NCBI GenBank assembly: GCA_021847605.1
Contig: JAJZQN010000009.1
Location: 59,712 to 123,711, forward strand
Length of the DNA stretch: 64,000 nt
Direction of reading: 5' to 3'
Source: Pseudomonadota bacterium
GTDB taxonomy: Bacteria > Pseudomonadota > Alphaproteobacteria > Sphingomonadales > Sphingomonadaceae
The translations under genes were made by a program, and so were the position numbers. Below, piece after piece: positions 27,889-37,000 of this stretch. Numbering within the stretch: the first letter of the stretch is position 1; every line of letters begins with the position of its first letter. The notes under the pieces were generated by a model. The model worked only from the letters and a program-made list of their open reading frames with translations, had not been told where the DNA came from and did not search any database.

Positions 27889-28146
27889 CGCCCCTCGCAT
27901 GCGGCTCATTTCGTGTCATGTGGGAGAAATCGGGAGAAGGACATGCGAACCTAAGCGCCAGAAGCGGATAAGTTCTTAAAGCCGCAGGAATATGGTGGAT
28001 GTCAAAATGGAAAATCTCCAGCGCAAGCTTCGTAGGGACATGTTCGCCGCGTACCTGAGCGCGATGCAGAAAATCTCGTTTCAGGTGCCGACACTCTGTT
28101 CCGGCCCGCGGTAGGGTGTCGCATCACCAATGACAGGACTTCACGA

Positions 28147-28959
28147 ATGGCGACAGATTTGACCACCGAGCCCACCCGGATTTGCGAGGATATCCTGCGC
28201 GCGGACAAGGCCGGCAATATCGAGAAGGCGATCCTCCCGAGCGAAAACAGGATCATCGACCGCATGCTCGGACGGCGCCTCGAACTGGTCGAGGCTTATG
28301 CCGAAATCCATGAGAAGCTGCACGCGCGGCCATGTGGAATTGAGACGATGCTCGGCATTGTCACCAATGTCGCCGCGTTCTGGAATCCGGAGCGGGTGGC
28401 CGATGCCCGCGATGCCCGCAACCGCCTCGAGGAGGTCAACCGCGAGATCGCCGAACTGGCGGCGGACCTTGCCGGTCTCCTTGAGGAGCGCTCCGAGATC
28501 GGGAACACTTCGGGGTTCGCCAGCGACACCCATTATCATATTGTCGATGTGATCGACGCGGCATCGCGTGAGAACGGCTTTTACCGCTTTCATCTCAAGG
28601 ATGAGTTGAAGCCACTGAGCAGCCGCTATGATCTCAAATACTGGCCGAGCCTTGCGGAGATCGTCCGGGTGATCGGGCAGGATGCAGACATTGCCGGCAC
28701 CAATGCCACCGATCCGCTGACCAGGGCGGCAACGACGGGTTCACGCGGCTCGCGGGCCGACTTTTTCAAGGCCTTGTTCGAACTGATCAGGGAAAATGAC
28801 ACGGCGAGCCACGGACATATCCCGCGCGGCTTCAGGCTGAGCGACAGCACGCTGGCCTCACTTGCCAATTGCGCGCTCGATCTGGGTCCCGACGATCTGG
28901 TGGACGCCGCTTATGTGAAGCGCCTGCGCCAGCGCCTGCGGGACGAAAGGCAAAACTGA
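28147..28959 (+). CDS. Hypothetical protein, 270 residues
   Basis: Not recognised. The protein is acidic and helical, with a long coiled-coil-prone segment (DARNRLEEVNREIAELAADL followed by AGLLEERSEIG). A C-terminal domain carries SRGSRADFFKALFELIREND. No signal peptide or membrane segment. ATG 28147 has an AGGA eight bases upstream. It is divergent from the decayed operon, with 258 bases between, and lies upstream of the antiporter gene. Codon use looks coding across its length, and the reverse strand only carries shorter shadows. Confidence 0.7.
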   Translation: MATDLTTEPTRICEDILRADKAGNIEKAILPSENRIIDRMLGRRLELVEAYAEIHEKLHARPCGIETMLGIVTNVAAFWNPERVADARDARNRLEEVNREIAELAADLAGLLEERSEIGNTSGFASDTHYHIVDVIDAASRENGFYRFHLKDELKPLSSRYDLKYWPSLAEIVRVIGQDADIAGTNATDPLTRAATTGSRGSRADFFKALFELIRENDTASHGHIPRGFRLSDSTLASLANCALDLGPDDLVDAAYVKRLRQRLRDERQN

Positions 28960-29082
28960 CGGCCTGACCTGACACCTGTCATGCCGGATGGGATTTAACC
29001 CGGCGCGTGCAGAGCTATTCAGATTGACGCCTCCGCGCCGGACCGGGAGAAGGGATCAATCCTTCCATCATGGGACAGCGTC

Positions 29083-30711
29083 TTGGAAATTATCACGATC
29101 GTTCTGCTTCTGCTCGTAGCCGTCATCGTGAGCGGCATCGCCTCCCGGATCGTGCCGCTTCCCTTGCCAAGGCCATTGTTCCAGATCGCGCTTGGTGCAG
29201 CGATCGGACTGGTCGCCAATTGGCGGGTGGAGCTCGATCCGGAGATTTTCTTCCTGCTCTTCCTGCCGCCCCTGTTGTTTCTCGACGGCTGGCGTATTCC
29301 ACGCGAGGAACTGTTCAAAGACGGCAAGACGGTTCTCGAACTGGCGCTCGGCCTCGTCATATTCACGGTGCTCGGCATGGGCCTGTTCATCCACTGGATG
29401 ATCCCGTCCATGCCGCTGGCCGTGGCCTTCGCCCTTGCTGCGGTAATTTCGCCTACTGACCCGATCGCGGTTTCGGCGATTGCCCAGCGTGTGCCCATCC
29501 CCAAGCGGATGATGCATATTCTCGAGGGCGAATCGCTGTTGAACGATGCGTCGGGCCTGGTTTGCCTGCGCTTTGCGGTTGCGGCGGCACTGACCGGCGC
29601 TTTCTCGATCCAGACCGCCGCGCTCAACTTCCTATGGGTCGCGATCGGCGGGATCGCTGTCGGCGTTGGGGTGACATGGGCCGTCGCGCGGACGAAGAAC
29701 TGGGTGTCGCGTCAATATGGTGAGGATGGTGGAGCGCAGGTCTTGATCAGCCTGCTCATCCCGTTCGGTTCCTATCTGGTGGCCGAGCATCTGCATTGCT
29801 CGGGCATCCTCGCAGCCGTCGCGGCCGGGATCACGATGGGCTTTGTCGAGACGCGCGGCGAGGTCGCGGCCGCGACACGCATTCGCCGCACCGGGATCTG
29901 GGATACGATCCAGTTTACCGCAAACGGGATCATTTTCGTGCTGCTGGGCGAGCAGCTACCGGCCATTCTTGCCGGGGCAACCAACACGGTGCGGCTGACG
30001 GGTCACCATGAGCCCTGGTGGCTTGCGATTTATGTGGTCGCGATCAATCTCGGCCTGGCCGCGCTCCGTTTTCTCTGGGTCTGGCTGTCTTTTCGCCTCA
30101 CATTGTTCCGATCGGGAGAATGGCGAAATCGGCCCAATTGGCGTGTGGTCGCGGCGATGTCCTTTGCCGGCGTAAGGGGGGCGATCACACTGGCCGGTGT
30201 TCTGACGCTTCCGCTTGCCATGGCGGACGGCAGCGCGTTTCCGGCGCGCGATCTCGCGATCTTTCTCGCGATGGGCGTGATTATCGTATCGTTGTTCGTG
30301 GCAACCGTGGGGCTCCCGTTGCTCCTGCATGGACTTACGATGCCGCAGGAGGGCTCGCATCTTGCCCAGGAGGACAAGGCTCGTGTGATTGCAGCACAAG
30401 CCGCGATCGCCGCAGTCGAGAAGGCTGAACATGCCATGGCGGACGGGAAAGACGATGCCGATATCTATGTCGCGGCGGCAGCGCGGATCATGGACAGCTA
30501 TCGGTTGAGGATCGAGAGCCGCGAAGGGGATGCTCCCGAACGCAAATCCCGGCGTCACATCGAGCGGATCGAGATCGAGCTGCGCCTTGCCGCTCTCAAA
30601 GCCGAACGAACAGCCATCTTTCGCCTGGTTCGGAAGCGAGAACTTGGCAGCGAGATCGCCCGTAAGCTCGTACGTGAACTGGATTTGCTGGAGACACGCT
30701 ATGCGGGGTGA
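29083..30711 (+). CDS. CPA1-type Na+/H+ antiporter
   Basis: 542 residues from a TTG start (no in-frame ATG nearby; the hydrophobic first helix begins at once). Twelve or so transmembrane segments. The CPA1 ion-binding motifs are present: AAVISPTDPIAVSAIAQRVP in helix 5 and LEGESLLNDASGLV in helix 6, then SFAGVRGAITLAGVL. The C-terminal 110 residues are a cytoplasmic helical tail. The family exchanges Na+ or K+ for protons across the inner membrane. Neighbours give no functional link. Confidence 0.93.
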   Translation: MEIITIVLLLLVAVIVSGIASRIVPLPLPRPLFQIALGAAIGLVANWRVELDPEIFFLLFLPPLLFLDGWRIPREELFKDGKTVLELALGLVIFTVLGMGLFIHWMIPSMPLAVAFALAAVISPTDPIAVSAIAQRVPIPKRMMHILEGESLLNDASGLVCLRFAVAAALTGAFSIQTAALNFLWVAIGGIAVGVGVTWAVARTKNWVSRQYGEDGGAQVLISLLIPFGSYLVAEHLHCSGILAAVAAGITMGFVETRGEVAAATRIRRTGIWDTIQFTANGIIFVLLGEQLPAILAGATNTVRLTGHHEPWWLAIYVVAINLGLAALRFLWVWLSFRLTLFRSGEWRNRPNWRVVAAMSFAGVRGAITLAGVLTLPLAMADGSAFPARDLAIFLAMGVIIVSLFVATVGLPLLLHGLTMPQEGSHLAQEDKARVIAAQAAIAAVEKAEHAMADGKDDADIYVAAAARIMDSYRLRIESREGDAPERKSRRHIERIEIELRLAALKAERTAIFRLVRKRELGSEIARKLVRELDLLETRYAG

Positions 30712-30981
30712 CGACCGGCGCCCCATGCGCTGGGCATAACGACTATTGCGAGCTAGCCCGGCAGGCTTCAATCGCCTGAACGGAAGAGCGTTAGGTCATT
30801 ATGGCGGGATTTCACCGATGTGCAGATAAAGTGCGATGGACCCTGGCAAAACGCCAGGCAGCATAGACCCTCTGGCTCTGATCCGGCCACGGGACAAACG
30901 CTTCGCATTCGGTCTGATTGCTGGATGCTCGAGGGTGCCGCCCAGTCTCAGCCAGAACGGATATCGCGAACGTTAGCCTGA

Positions 30982-31845
30982 TTACTGGCTTCCGGTCTGC
31001 TTGCGAAATTCGGACGGGGTTTGCCCGAAAAAGCGTCGGAAGCTGTTGGAGAGATGCTGCGAGTGGCTGAAGCCACACATCATCGCAACGTCCGTGATAC
31101 TGGTTTTACCCACGCGCAGGAGCAGTTTGGCGGTATGCAGTCTGGTTTCGAAAACAAACTGCGCGGGCGTCTTGTCGATAGTCATTCTAAAGCAGCGCGT
31201 GAAATGGCGAACGCTCATGTCAGCCACGTTCGCAAGATCGGACAACGCGATTGGGTTTTGGAGGTTGGCAAGGATATAATCCTCGATACGCTTCACCGTT
31301 CCCAACCCGAGCTGCCAGCGCATATCGGCGACCGGCTCCGAGTCGCCGAGTTGGTGTTGCAGTTGCGCGAGGGCCTGGAGAGCCCAACCTTCGGCCATCA
31401 GGCTGAAGGTTGCATCATCCTTCCAGCGCAGGAGTTGGGCGACGCCGCGATGGAGCCCGAACCTGTCGTCGCCGACCATGGGGCGATCCAGCGTGAACCG
31501 CAGATGCGCGTCGAGGAAATCTTGTTCGATGAAAACGATATCATAGTCGCATAGCTCTTGGGGGTAGAACTCCCCCTGGGCCGGGCAGTCGGGCGGCACG
31601 ATTCCGAGTTTGATGCGAGTGGGATTGGTGATCTGGCTGCGGCTCCCGCCGAGGTCGGTCTCGAAATGATCGAAGCCCGCCTTCCACCAGATGAGCGACA
31701 ATTTGGGCTGAAGCGAATTCCAGAGAATCGGCTCGCGCGAGCGGCGCGTGAAGGATTCGACGACGACCTTGCCGGCATTGCGGCCCGCAAACTTCTCGAC
31801 GGTTCCACCGATCTGTCGAATATAGCCTTGGGCGGCTGAAGTCAT
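30982..31845 (-). CDS. AraC/XylS family transcriptional regulator
   Basis: 287 residues. The C-terminal 100 carry the two helix-turn-helix motifs of the AraC family: PIALSDLANVADMSVRHFTR, then SITDVAMMCGFSHSQHLSNS and FRRFFGQTPSEFRKQ. The N-terminal part (WWKAGFDHFETDLGG) resembles a cupin-like effector domain of this family but the ligand is unknown. The 270 bases between this gene and the antiporter gene (30712-30981) hold nothing I can identify. The target is unknown. Confidence 0.9.
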   Translation of the reverse strand: MTSAAQGYIRQIGGTVEKFAGRNAGKVVVESFTRRSREPILWNSLQPKLSLIWWKAGFDHFETDLGGSRSQITNPTRIKLGIVPPDCPAQGEFYPQELCDYDIVFIEQDFLDAHLRFTLDRPMVGDDRFGLHRGVAQLLRWKDDATFSLMAEGWALQALAQLQHQLGDSEPVADMRWQLGLGTVKRIEDYILANLQNPIALSDLANVADMSVRHFTRCFRMTIDKTPAQFVFETRLHTAKLLLRVGKTSITDVAMMCGFSHSQHLSNSFRRFFGQTPSEFRKQTGSQ

Positions 31846-31922
31846 GGTCTATCCGATCCGGGAAGCATCCAGCTTAACGAGCTCGCCCGGTTCGAGGAAG
31901 AGCCGACTTGAGGCAAGGCGTA

Positions 31923-32237
31923 TTAACGAACCGGTAGCATGCCGTCCGTGAACGTTCTGGCGCAGGGCCCATGGTCAAGTATCAAGGCCTGCACGTCGTT
32001 GAGTTTCCCGTCGGCCGCCCTGCTCGCATCGACAATACGCTTGAGCAATGAGGCGATCATCTCATTGTTCGGGCAGGATTGTGGGAGGAGTTCCTTGATC
32101 AGGTGGACGTTGAGGACATTCGAACACATTTTCTGGCGGGCATCATGCGCCATGACGACGATATGCTCGCGAGAGTTGGGGCTGATCTGAGCATGTTCAG
32201 AACCGACCAGGCGCAATTTCGATTGGGCGTGAGCCAT
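31923..32237 (-). CDS. Small hypothetical protein
   Basis: 104 residues from an ATG that shares the palindrome ccatgg with the opposite-strand start at 32236. No family recognised. It has regular helices (VHLIKELLPQS, MIASLLKRIVDASRAAD) and a plausible codon pattern. The frame is open further upstream to 32516, but that part is antisense to the ATPase core and Cys/Arg-rich, so it is excluded. Only one of the two overlapping starts may be used. Confidence 0.45.
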   Translation of the reverse strand: MAHAQSKLRLVGSEHAQISPNSREHIVVMAHDARQKMCSNVLNVHLIKELLPQSCPNNEMIASLLKRIVDASRAADGKLNDVQALILDHGPCARTFTDGMLPVR

Positions 32238-32994
32238 GGCGAACTCCGGATTGTGTTTCAGCTTTATGCCGCATCGTGGTGTGATTGCCTTGCTCCATCC
32301 AGCCACGTTGTGCAAAATCCGGCCATGGCGGTCGCATGTGCACGATTCGTCACATACGAATTCAGATGAGCAGCCAACTCCCGGCGCCCATTTTCTTCGA
32401 TCCCTCTTGCACACGTGCCCCTTTGAGCACCTTTTCCAGAAAGCGAAGGAGACGATCATCGGCAACCATGCCCTGCATGTGATTCTTTCCGGCTGCTCAG
32501 GCGGGGGCAAATCCACACTGCTTACCGAGTTGGCCCGTCGGGGGTTCAGGACAGTCGATGAGCCTGGACGGCGGATCGTCGCCGAGGAGTTGCGTGGTAC
32601 CGGAAGCGCGCTGCCGTGGGTGGACCTGGGAGCGTTTGCCAGGCGTGCAATCGAGATCGCGGCGGAAGATAGGGCGCTCGCCGATCAGGCCCGCAATTGG
32701 ACGTTCTTCGATCGCGGGCTCATCGATGCCGCCGTGGCGCTTGAATATGCGACCGGCGAGCCAGCGTCGATGACGCTTGCGCCCTTTCAGCCATATCATC
32801 GGCGCGTGTTTCTGACGCCGCCATGGCCGGAACTGTTTGCGCACGATTCAGAGCGCAGACACGATTTGGATGAGGCCATCGCCGAATTTGACCGGCTCAT
32901 GGTTGCCTATGCCGATCTCGGCTATGATCCGATCATCCTTCCGAAACGCACGGTAGAACAGCGGGCGGACTTTGTGTTGGGCCAACTCGTGTAG
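32236..32994 (+). CDS. AAA domain ATPase/kinase-like protein (AAA_28 type)
   Basis: The conserved core of about 175 residues starts near 32,455. It has P-loop LSGCSGGGKSTLLTELARRG, EPGRRIVAEELRGTG, FFDRGLIDAAVALEY and VFLTPPWPELFAHDSERRH, typical of a family of small predicted NTPases/kinases of unknown substrate. The 75-80 residues from ATG 32236 to the core look unlike the family. AAGGAG lies just before the core but no ATG follows; GTG 32479 would cut into the first strand. So the real start is unclear, possibly because the original start was lost. Confidence 0.75.
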   Translation: MANSGLCFSFMPHRGVIALLHPATLCKIRPWRSHVHDSSHTNSDEQPTPGAHFLRSLLHTCPFEHLFQKAKETIIGNHALHVILSGCSGGGKSTLLTELARRGFRTVDEPGRRIVAEELRGTGSALPWVDLGAFARRAIEIAAEDRALADQARNWTFFDRGLIDAAVALEYATGEPASMTLAPFQPYHRRVFLTPPWPELFAHDSERRHDLDEAIAEFDRLMVAYADLGYDPIILPKRTVEQRADFVLGQLV

Positions 32995-33142
32995 ACAACG
33001 ACTGGTAACCTGAAAAACGCGCAGAAGGGTCTGGGTTGTGCCCACATAGCTTGACCGAAACCGGCGGCTTTCAGTGGTGATGTGCAAGAAGCGAACGTGC
33101 AGAAGGGGCGCCAATAATATCCGTCGACCAATGTGCCGCGCG

Positions 33143-33871
33143 TCAGTTTTCCGGCAAAGGGGCGCGCGCGGCACTTCTGATGGAGATGATGGCGATGAAT
33201 GCCAGGAGCAGCCCTGCAACGGCAAAGCTCAGGTCCCCGACGGATTGCCAGGCGAGAACGCCCGCCACACCGCCCAGCAGGAAGGACAGCACGGTCCCCG
33301 TATGGAGGCGCAGGCGGGTCATGACAGCCTCGCGATCGGCGGACTCCTCTTTCCCGCGCAGGATATCGATCATCCGGGCAAGGCCGATCCCGATATCGGT
33401 CGACATGCCCGAGACATGGGTGGTGCGCACGCGCGCGTTGGAGATGTGCGTGACGATGGCGTTCTGCAGCCCCATCAGGAAGGCCAGACCGACGATGAGC
33501 AGGGGAACGCCGGCTGTGCGATCGAGCGCCATGCGGGAGGCGCCAAGCAGTGCGAGCGCGATGCCCTCTCCCAGGATGACACGCGCATAGATGGTGACGA
33601 TGCCCCGCCGCAGGCCAGCACCGATCACGAGCGTCGAGGCCATCGCCCCGAAGATGAAAGCAAGAACGATGGCGAGATAGCCCAGGCCATGTGCCCATTG
33701 CCCCATGGCAAGCAGGCTGGACAGGGCCGAGACATTGCCGGTCATATTGGCCGAGAAGAAGCCCACCTCGTGAAAGGCAGCGGCATTGAGCCCGCCCGCA
33801 ACCGCCGCCAGCGCGAAAGCGAGCTTACGGTCGAGACGACTGTCGCGCGCATCGCCCTGGCGGATCAGCAT
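33143..33871 (-). CDS. DUF1275 (YoaK) family membrane protein
   Basis: 242 residues with six or seven transmembrane helices. The family signature is in AAVAGGLNAAAFHEVGFFSA and NMTGNVSALSSLLAMGQWA, then LLIVGLAFLMGLQNAIVTHI and RTTHVSGMSTDIG. The function of DUF1275 proteins is not established. ATG 33871 is chosen because the frame upstream of it is antisense-like Arg/Cys-rich sequence inside the DUF167 gene. It is the last of three close minus-strand genes. Confidence 0.88.
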   Translation of the reverse strand: MLIRQGDARDSRLDRKLAFALAAVAGGLNAAAFHEVGFFSANMTGNVSALSSLLAMGQWAHGLGYLAIVLAFIFGAMASTLVIGAGLRRGIVTIYARVILGEGIALALLGASRMALDRTAGVPLLIVGLAFLMGLQNAIVTHISNARVRTTHVSGMSTDIGIGLARMIDILRGKEESADREAVMTRLRLHTGTVLSFLLGGVAGVLAWQSVGDLSFAVAGLLLAFIAIISIRSAARAPLPEN

Positions 33872-33878
33872 GCCGCCC

Positions 33879-34181
33879 TCATCCCCGCGCGGCGCCGATG
33901 CGCACGAGCTTGGTCCGCCCGCTGCCGCCGCGCAGCACTTCGAGCGTCGAGACCGGCTGGCCCAGCGCATCGGCAAGCAGCCGCAGGATCGCCTCATTGG
34001 CCTTGCCGCCTTCCGGCGTGGCAGTAGTCCGCACGAGCAATTCGGAGGCTTCAGCCCCCGAAGGCAGTTGGATCGCATCCGCAGAAGCGTTGGGCGTTGC
34101 CCGGATCGCGAGACGGCCTTCACCGTCCGCCAGCGCGCGAATGGCCTCGGCGGACGGCATCGGTATCTTGCGCCGCGCCAT
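33879..34181 (-). CDS. DUF167 (YggU-like) protein
   Basis: 100 residues. The motif RLAIRATPNASADAI near the N-terminus and TTATPEGGKANEAILRLLAD are the DUF167 hallmarks, with VEVLRGGSGRTKLVRI-like strand at the end (here STLEVLRGGSGRTKLVRI). The fold is known from YggU structures; its role is unknown. Its ATG overlaps the preceding stop as TGATG, indicating coupling with the upstream YjdM-like gene. Confidence 0.88.
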   Translation of the reverse strand: MARRKIPMPSAEAIRALADGEGRLAIRATPNASADAIQLPSGAEASELLVRTTATPEGGKANEAILRLLADALGQPVSTLEVLRGGSGRTKLVRIGAARG

Positions 34182-34489
34182 CAGCGCTTGCGGACGAACT
34201 CGGCGCGCAGCACGAGGCCCTTGATACCATCGAACTTGCAGTCGATCTCCTGATCGTCGCCGGTGAGGCGGATCGACTTGATCAGCGTGCCGCGCTTGAG
34301 CGTCTGGCCTGCGCCCTTGACATCCAGATCCTTGATGAGCGTCACTTGGTCGCCATCGGCGAGGAGATTACCGACGGAATCGCGAACCTCCACCTGCGTA
34401 GCAGCGCGCTGCCGCTCCGCCAGTTCCGAGGCGGGCATCCATTCGCCGCTCTCCTCGTCATACACATACTCGTCATTGCTATCCGTCAT
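34181..34489 (-). CDS. YjdM/PhnA C-terminal-domain protein
   Basis: 102 residues. The second half (VEVRDSVGNLLADGDQVTLI, KDLDVKGAGQTLKRGTLIK, CKFDGIKGLVLRAEFVRK) is the PhnA/YjdM domain. The usual N-terminal zinc ribbon is replaced by an acidic stretch (DEYVYDEESGEWMPASELAE), so this is a short variant. Despite its old name YjdM is not shown to act in alkylphosphonate breakdown. It heads a small run with DUF167 and DUF1275. Confidence 0.82.
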   Translation of the reverse strand: MTDSNDEYVYDEESGEWMPASELAERQRAATQVEVRDSVGNLLADGDQVTLIKDLDVKGAGQTLKRGTLIKSIRLTGDDQEIDCKFDGIKGLVLRAEFVRKR

Positions 34490-34510
34490 CTGCTCTTGTC
34501 CATCAAACTA

Positions 34511-34774
34511 TCAACCTGACGCCGCCGCGGGATCGCGCAGGCGCACGCCGCGCCCCCTGCCCTGGCTGGGCGCATTGTCACCGATCAGTTCGACACCTTC
34601 CCGCTCCAGGGCCGAGATGACCTTGACCAGTGTTTCGATCACGCCGCGCACCTGCCCGTCGGATGTTTCCATCCGCTGGATCGTGGGAAGCGACACGCCG
34701 GCCAGTTCCGCCAGTCGCTTCTGGTCGATCCCGAGCAGGGCCCGCGACGCCCGCATCTGCTGAGAGGTGATCAT
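34511..34774 (-). CDS. XRE-family helix-turn-helix regulator
   Basis: 87 residues. Residues 5-60 form a lambda-repressor-like HTH: MRASRALLGIDQKRLAELAG, VSLPTIQRMETSDGQVRG, then TLVKVISALEREGVELIGD. A basic Gly/Arg tail follows (GRGRGVRLRD). The 3' end is 21 bases from the start of the YjdM-like gene, so it may be transcribed with it or regulate it. AT-rich sequence upstream (34,780-34,830) probably holds its promoter. Confidence 0.88.
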   Translation of the reverse strand: MITSQQMRASRALLGIDQKRLAELAGVSLPTIQRMETSDGQVRGVIETLVKVISALEREGVELIGDNAPSQGRGRGVRLRDPAAASG

Positions 34775-34935
34775 CGCCGTCCTATGATGTATAACGCATC
34801 ATAGTTCAATCGTGCAAAATTACGATCCATGTGATAACATCCACCTCCACACCACTATGAACCAGGAACGCCAACCGTGACCTCCGTCCCTGACGCCCAG
34901 ACCATTCTGTTTTTTCGCGGCGCGTGGTCCGCGTG

Positions 34936-35154
34936 ATGACGGCGGCCAAGCGGTTCACCGGATTCCTCCTGCTCCAGAACATGGTCCTGCAGGATTTCGT
35001 GCGCGAGGGACTGGCCCGGCAGTCGCTTGGGCGAGAGGAAGCCGACCGACTGTCACGGCTGGAGGTGCTGAACGCCGTGGAACTCGCGCGATGGAAGCGT
35101 GATCTCTCGGTTTCCGGTGGTTCATCCGAGGCAAGGCATATACACGATGACTGA
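34936..35154 (+). CDS. Small hypothetical protein upstream of the spermidine-synthase-like gene
   Basis: 72 residues, unrecognised. It is helical and basic in the first half (MTAAKRFTGFLLLQNMVLQD, FVREGLARQSLGREEADRLS) with a polar tail. GTG 34924 would add four residues. Its stop overlaps the start of the spermidine-synthase-like gene by eight bases, which suggests real coding and coupling. The 150 bases before it contain only AT-rich promoter-like sequence. Confidence 0.5.
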   Translation: MTAAKRFTGFLLLQNMVLQDFVREGLARQSLGREEADRLSRLEVLNAVELARWKRDLSVSGGSSEARHIHDD

Positions 35155-36073
35155 CGCCGTTCACACGATTGAGCCGCACTCCCCCGGCGGGGACGTCGAT
35201 CTCGACCAGTTCCACGACCTGGTTTTCGACCTGCGGTTCGAGCGGCCGGAACCGGGTTCGAACCTTCAGGACCGATTTGACGGCGCCGGACAGATCCCGA
35301 TCGCGCTCGACGCCCCATTTGGGGCTACGGGCCCGATGCTGTTCCGGTTCGGAGACATGTTGTCGCTGCTGTTCGACTGGACGACGGTGCAGAGCGGGAT
35401 GAAGCTGAGCGATCCCGACCATCTCCTGTTCGATTATACGCGGGTGATGATGGGCTTCCGCCTGTTCCGGCCGCAGCCCCGGCGCATCGAGATGATCGGC
35501 CTGGGCGGCGGGTCTCTCGCCAAGGCCTGCCATCGCTGCCTGCCCGACTGCGACATCACGGTCGTGGAGATCGATCCCGAGGTCATCGCACTCAGGGATC
35601 AGTTCCATGTCCCGCCCGACGATCACCGCTTTCGCGTCATCCAGGCTGATGGCGTCGATTATGTGGCAAATGCTGCGGGCAAGCCCGACGTGCTGCTCCT
35701 CGATGGCTTCGACAGCCGCGGCCTTCCGCAAGCGTTGAGCGAACGGGCCTTCTACGACAGTTGCCGGGAACGGCTCGGCCCTGAAGGGCTGCTGGTCGCC
35801 AACCTCTGCGACAATATGACGGCCTTCACGATCCTCAAGCGGCGGATCGCGGCCAGCTTCGACGGGAGGGCTATTACGGTACCCGCCGAGCGGCGGGGCA
35901 ATCGTGTCGTCTTCGCCTGCGCGGACGAAAGCTTTCCGCCCTCGCCCGAGGCATTCAGCCAGACGATGCTGTACGCTTCACCTCAGGACGTCGTCGATTA
36001 TGCCGCCAAGGCGCGGCGGATCGAACCGCAACTGCACCGTTGGAGACATCGCGCAAGCTCCGCGTCACGCTGA
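35147..36073 (+). CDS. Spermidine-synthase-like protein
   Basis: 308 residues. The Rossmann core of spermidine synthases and related methyltransferases is present: RRIEMIGLGGGSLAKACHRC, CDITVVEIDPEVIALRDQFH, RFRVIQADGVDYVANAAGKP and DVLLLDGFDSRGLP. Proton-acceptor aspartates of true aminopropyltransferases (YDxxxxDxxDP context) are not matched well, so polyamine synthesis is not assured. It may bind a decarboxylated-SAM or SAM-like ligand. ATG 35147 overlaps the upstream small gene; an ATG at 35099 is less likely. Confidence 0.82.
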   Translation: MTDAVHTIEPHSPGGDVDLDQFHDLVFDLRFERPEPGSNLQDRFDGAGQIPIALDAPFGATGPMLFRFGDMLSLLFDWTTVQSGMKLSDPDHLLFDYTRVMMGFRLFRPQPRRIEMIGLGGGSLAKACHRCLPDCDITVVEIDPEVIALRDQFHVPPDDHRFRVIQADGVDYVANAAGKPDVLLLDGFDSRGLPQALSERAFYDSCRERLGPEGLLVANLCDNMTAFTILKRRIAASFDGRAITVPAERRGNRVVFACADESFPPSPEAFSQTMLYASPQDVVDYAAKARRIEPQLHRWRHRASSASR

Positions 36074-36181
36074 TGGGCATCCGATGAAGGGACCCATGCC
36101 GCTGTCGCGCAAGTGGCATTACGCAGAACGCCCCCCCGGATTTGCTGTACGCTTCTTTGCAGGAATGCCGCGCCCGCTCCG

Positions 36182-37000
36182 TCAGGCCGTAGCCGGACGC
36201 CGCTTCATGACAGCCTTTTGCGGTGCTTTCCATGCCCACCACAGGAGCGCCGCGGTCGTGATGCCGGCTGCGGCCGACATGGGAGCGGATGGAATGTCGG
36301 TCAGGGTCATCACCCATCGGTTCCAGAAGGGCGTCCGACCGATCGTCTCGAAAGCGATCATCTGCACTGCCGTCGACGCGGCCGCAAAGCCGAAGCCGAC
36401 GCGCGCGGCCGGGGTGCGGCTCGCCAGCCACAGCGTGGCCACGAGGGTCAACGCTTCAGCAAGCTGGAAAGCCGCCCGGAACCCTGCAAACCCCGCCCAG
36501 CCGCCATGCGGGAAGCCTGGCAGCGCCGGCAACAACCGGCCTATCACCGGGGGCAGAACAAGCAGCGCCGTCGCCAGCATGGCCGCGGCGTGGACCGCAA
36601 CGTGTCGCCGATGAAAGAAGGCATAGACGACCAGGATGACGACGGACGGACCTGCGACCATATCGACGATGGCCAGCCGCGCACCGAAGGCGGCATGGAA
36701 CGGGTCTGCGTTGCTCCGCCAGAGCCAGGCCATGCCTTGCAGCGCCAGCGGCCCGGCTGCGGCGAAGAGCGGCAGTATCACGAAGGTCGCGAGGCCCGCC
36801 GTGCGATGCCACAGCGCTCGTCGCGCATGGATCGACCAGCTTTGAGCGGTCAGCAAGACCAGCCAGGCTGTGGCGGTCATGCCATGGGCGTGGAGCGCGA
36901 ACGGCGCCTGGCCGAACTGTCCCAGATAGCCGGGCCAGAATGCCATCCCGATCAGCGGAAACAGAGCAAGCAGCCACAGATGTGCATAGCGGTAAGGCAT
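36182..37000 (-). CDS. Hypothetical multi-pass membrane protein
   Basis: 272 residues with about seven transmembrane helices, beginning MPYRYAHLWLLALFPLIGMA. Histidines recur at helix ends (LHAHGMTATAW, ALWHRTAGLAT, FHRRHVAVHAAAM), which could bind heme or metal, but I see no established motif. No family recognised. It stands alone between convergent and divergent neighbours. Confidence 0.75.
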   Translation of the reverse strand: MPYRYAHLWLLALFPLIGMAFWPGYLGQFGQAPFALHAHGMTATAWLVLLTAQSWSIHARRALWHRTAGLATFVILPLFAAAGPLALQGMAWLWRSNADPFHAAFGARLAIVDMVAGPSVVILVVYAFFHRRHVAVHAAAMLATALLVLPPVIGRLLPALPGFPHGGWAGFAGFRAAFQLAEALTLVATLWLASRTPAARVGFGFAAASTAVQMIAFETIGRTPFWNRWVMTLTDIPSAPMSAAAGITTAALLWWAWKAPQKAVMKRRPATA

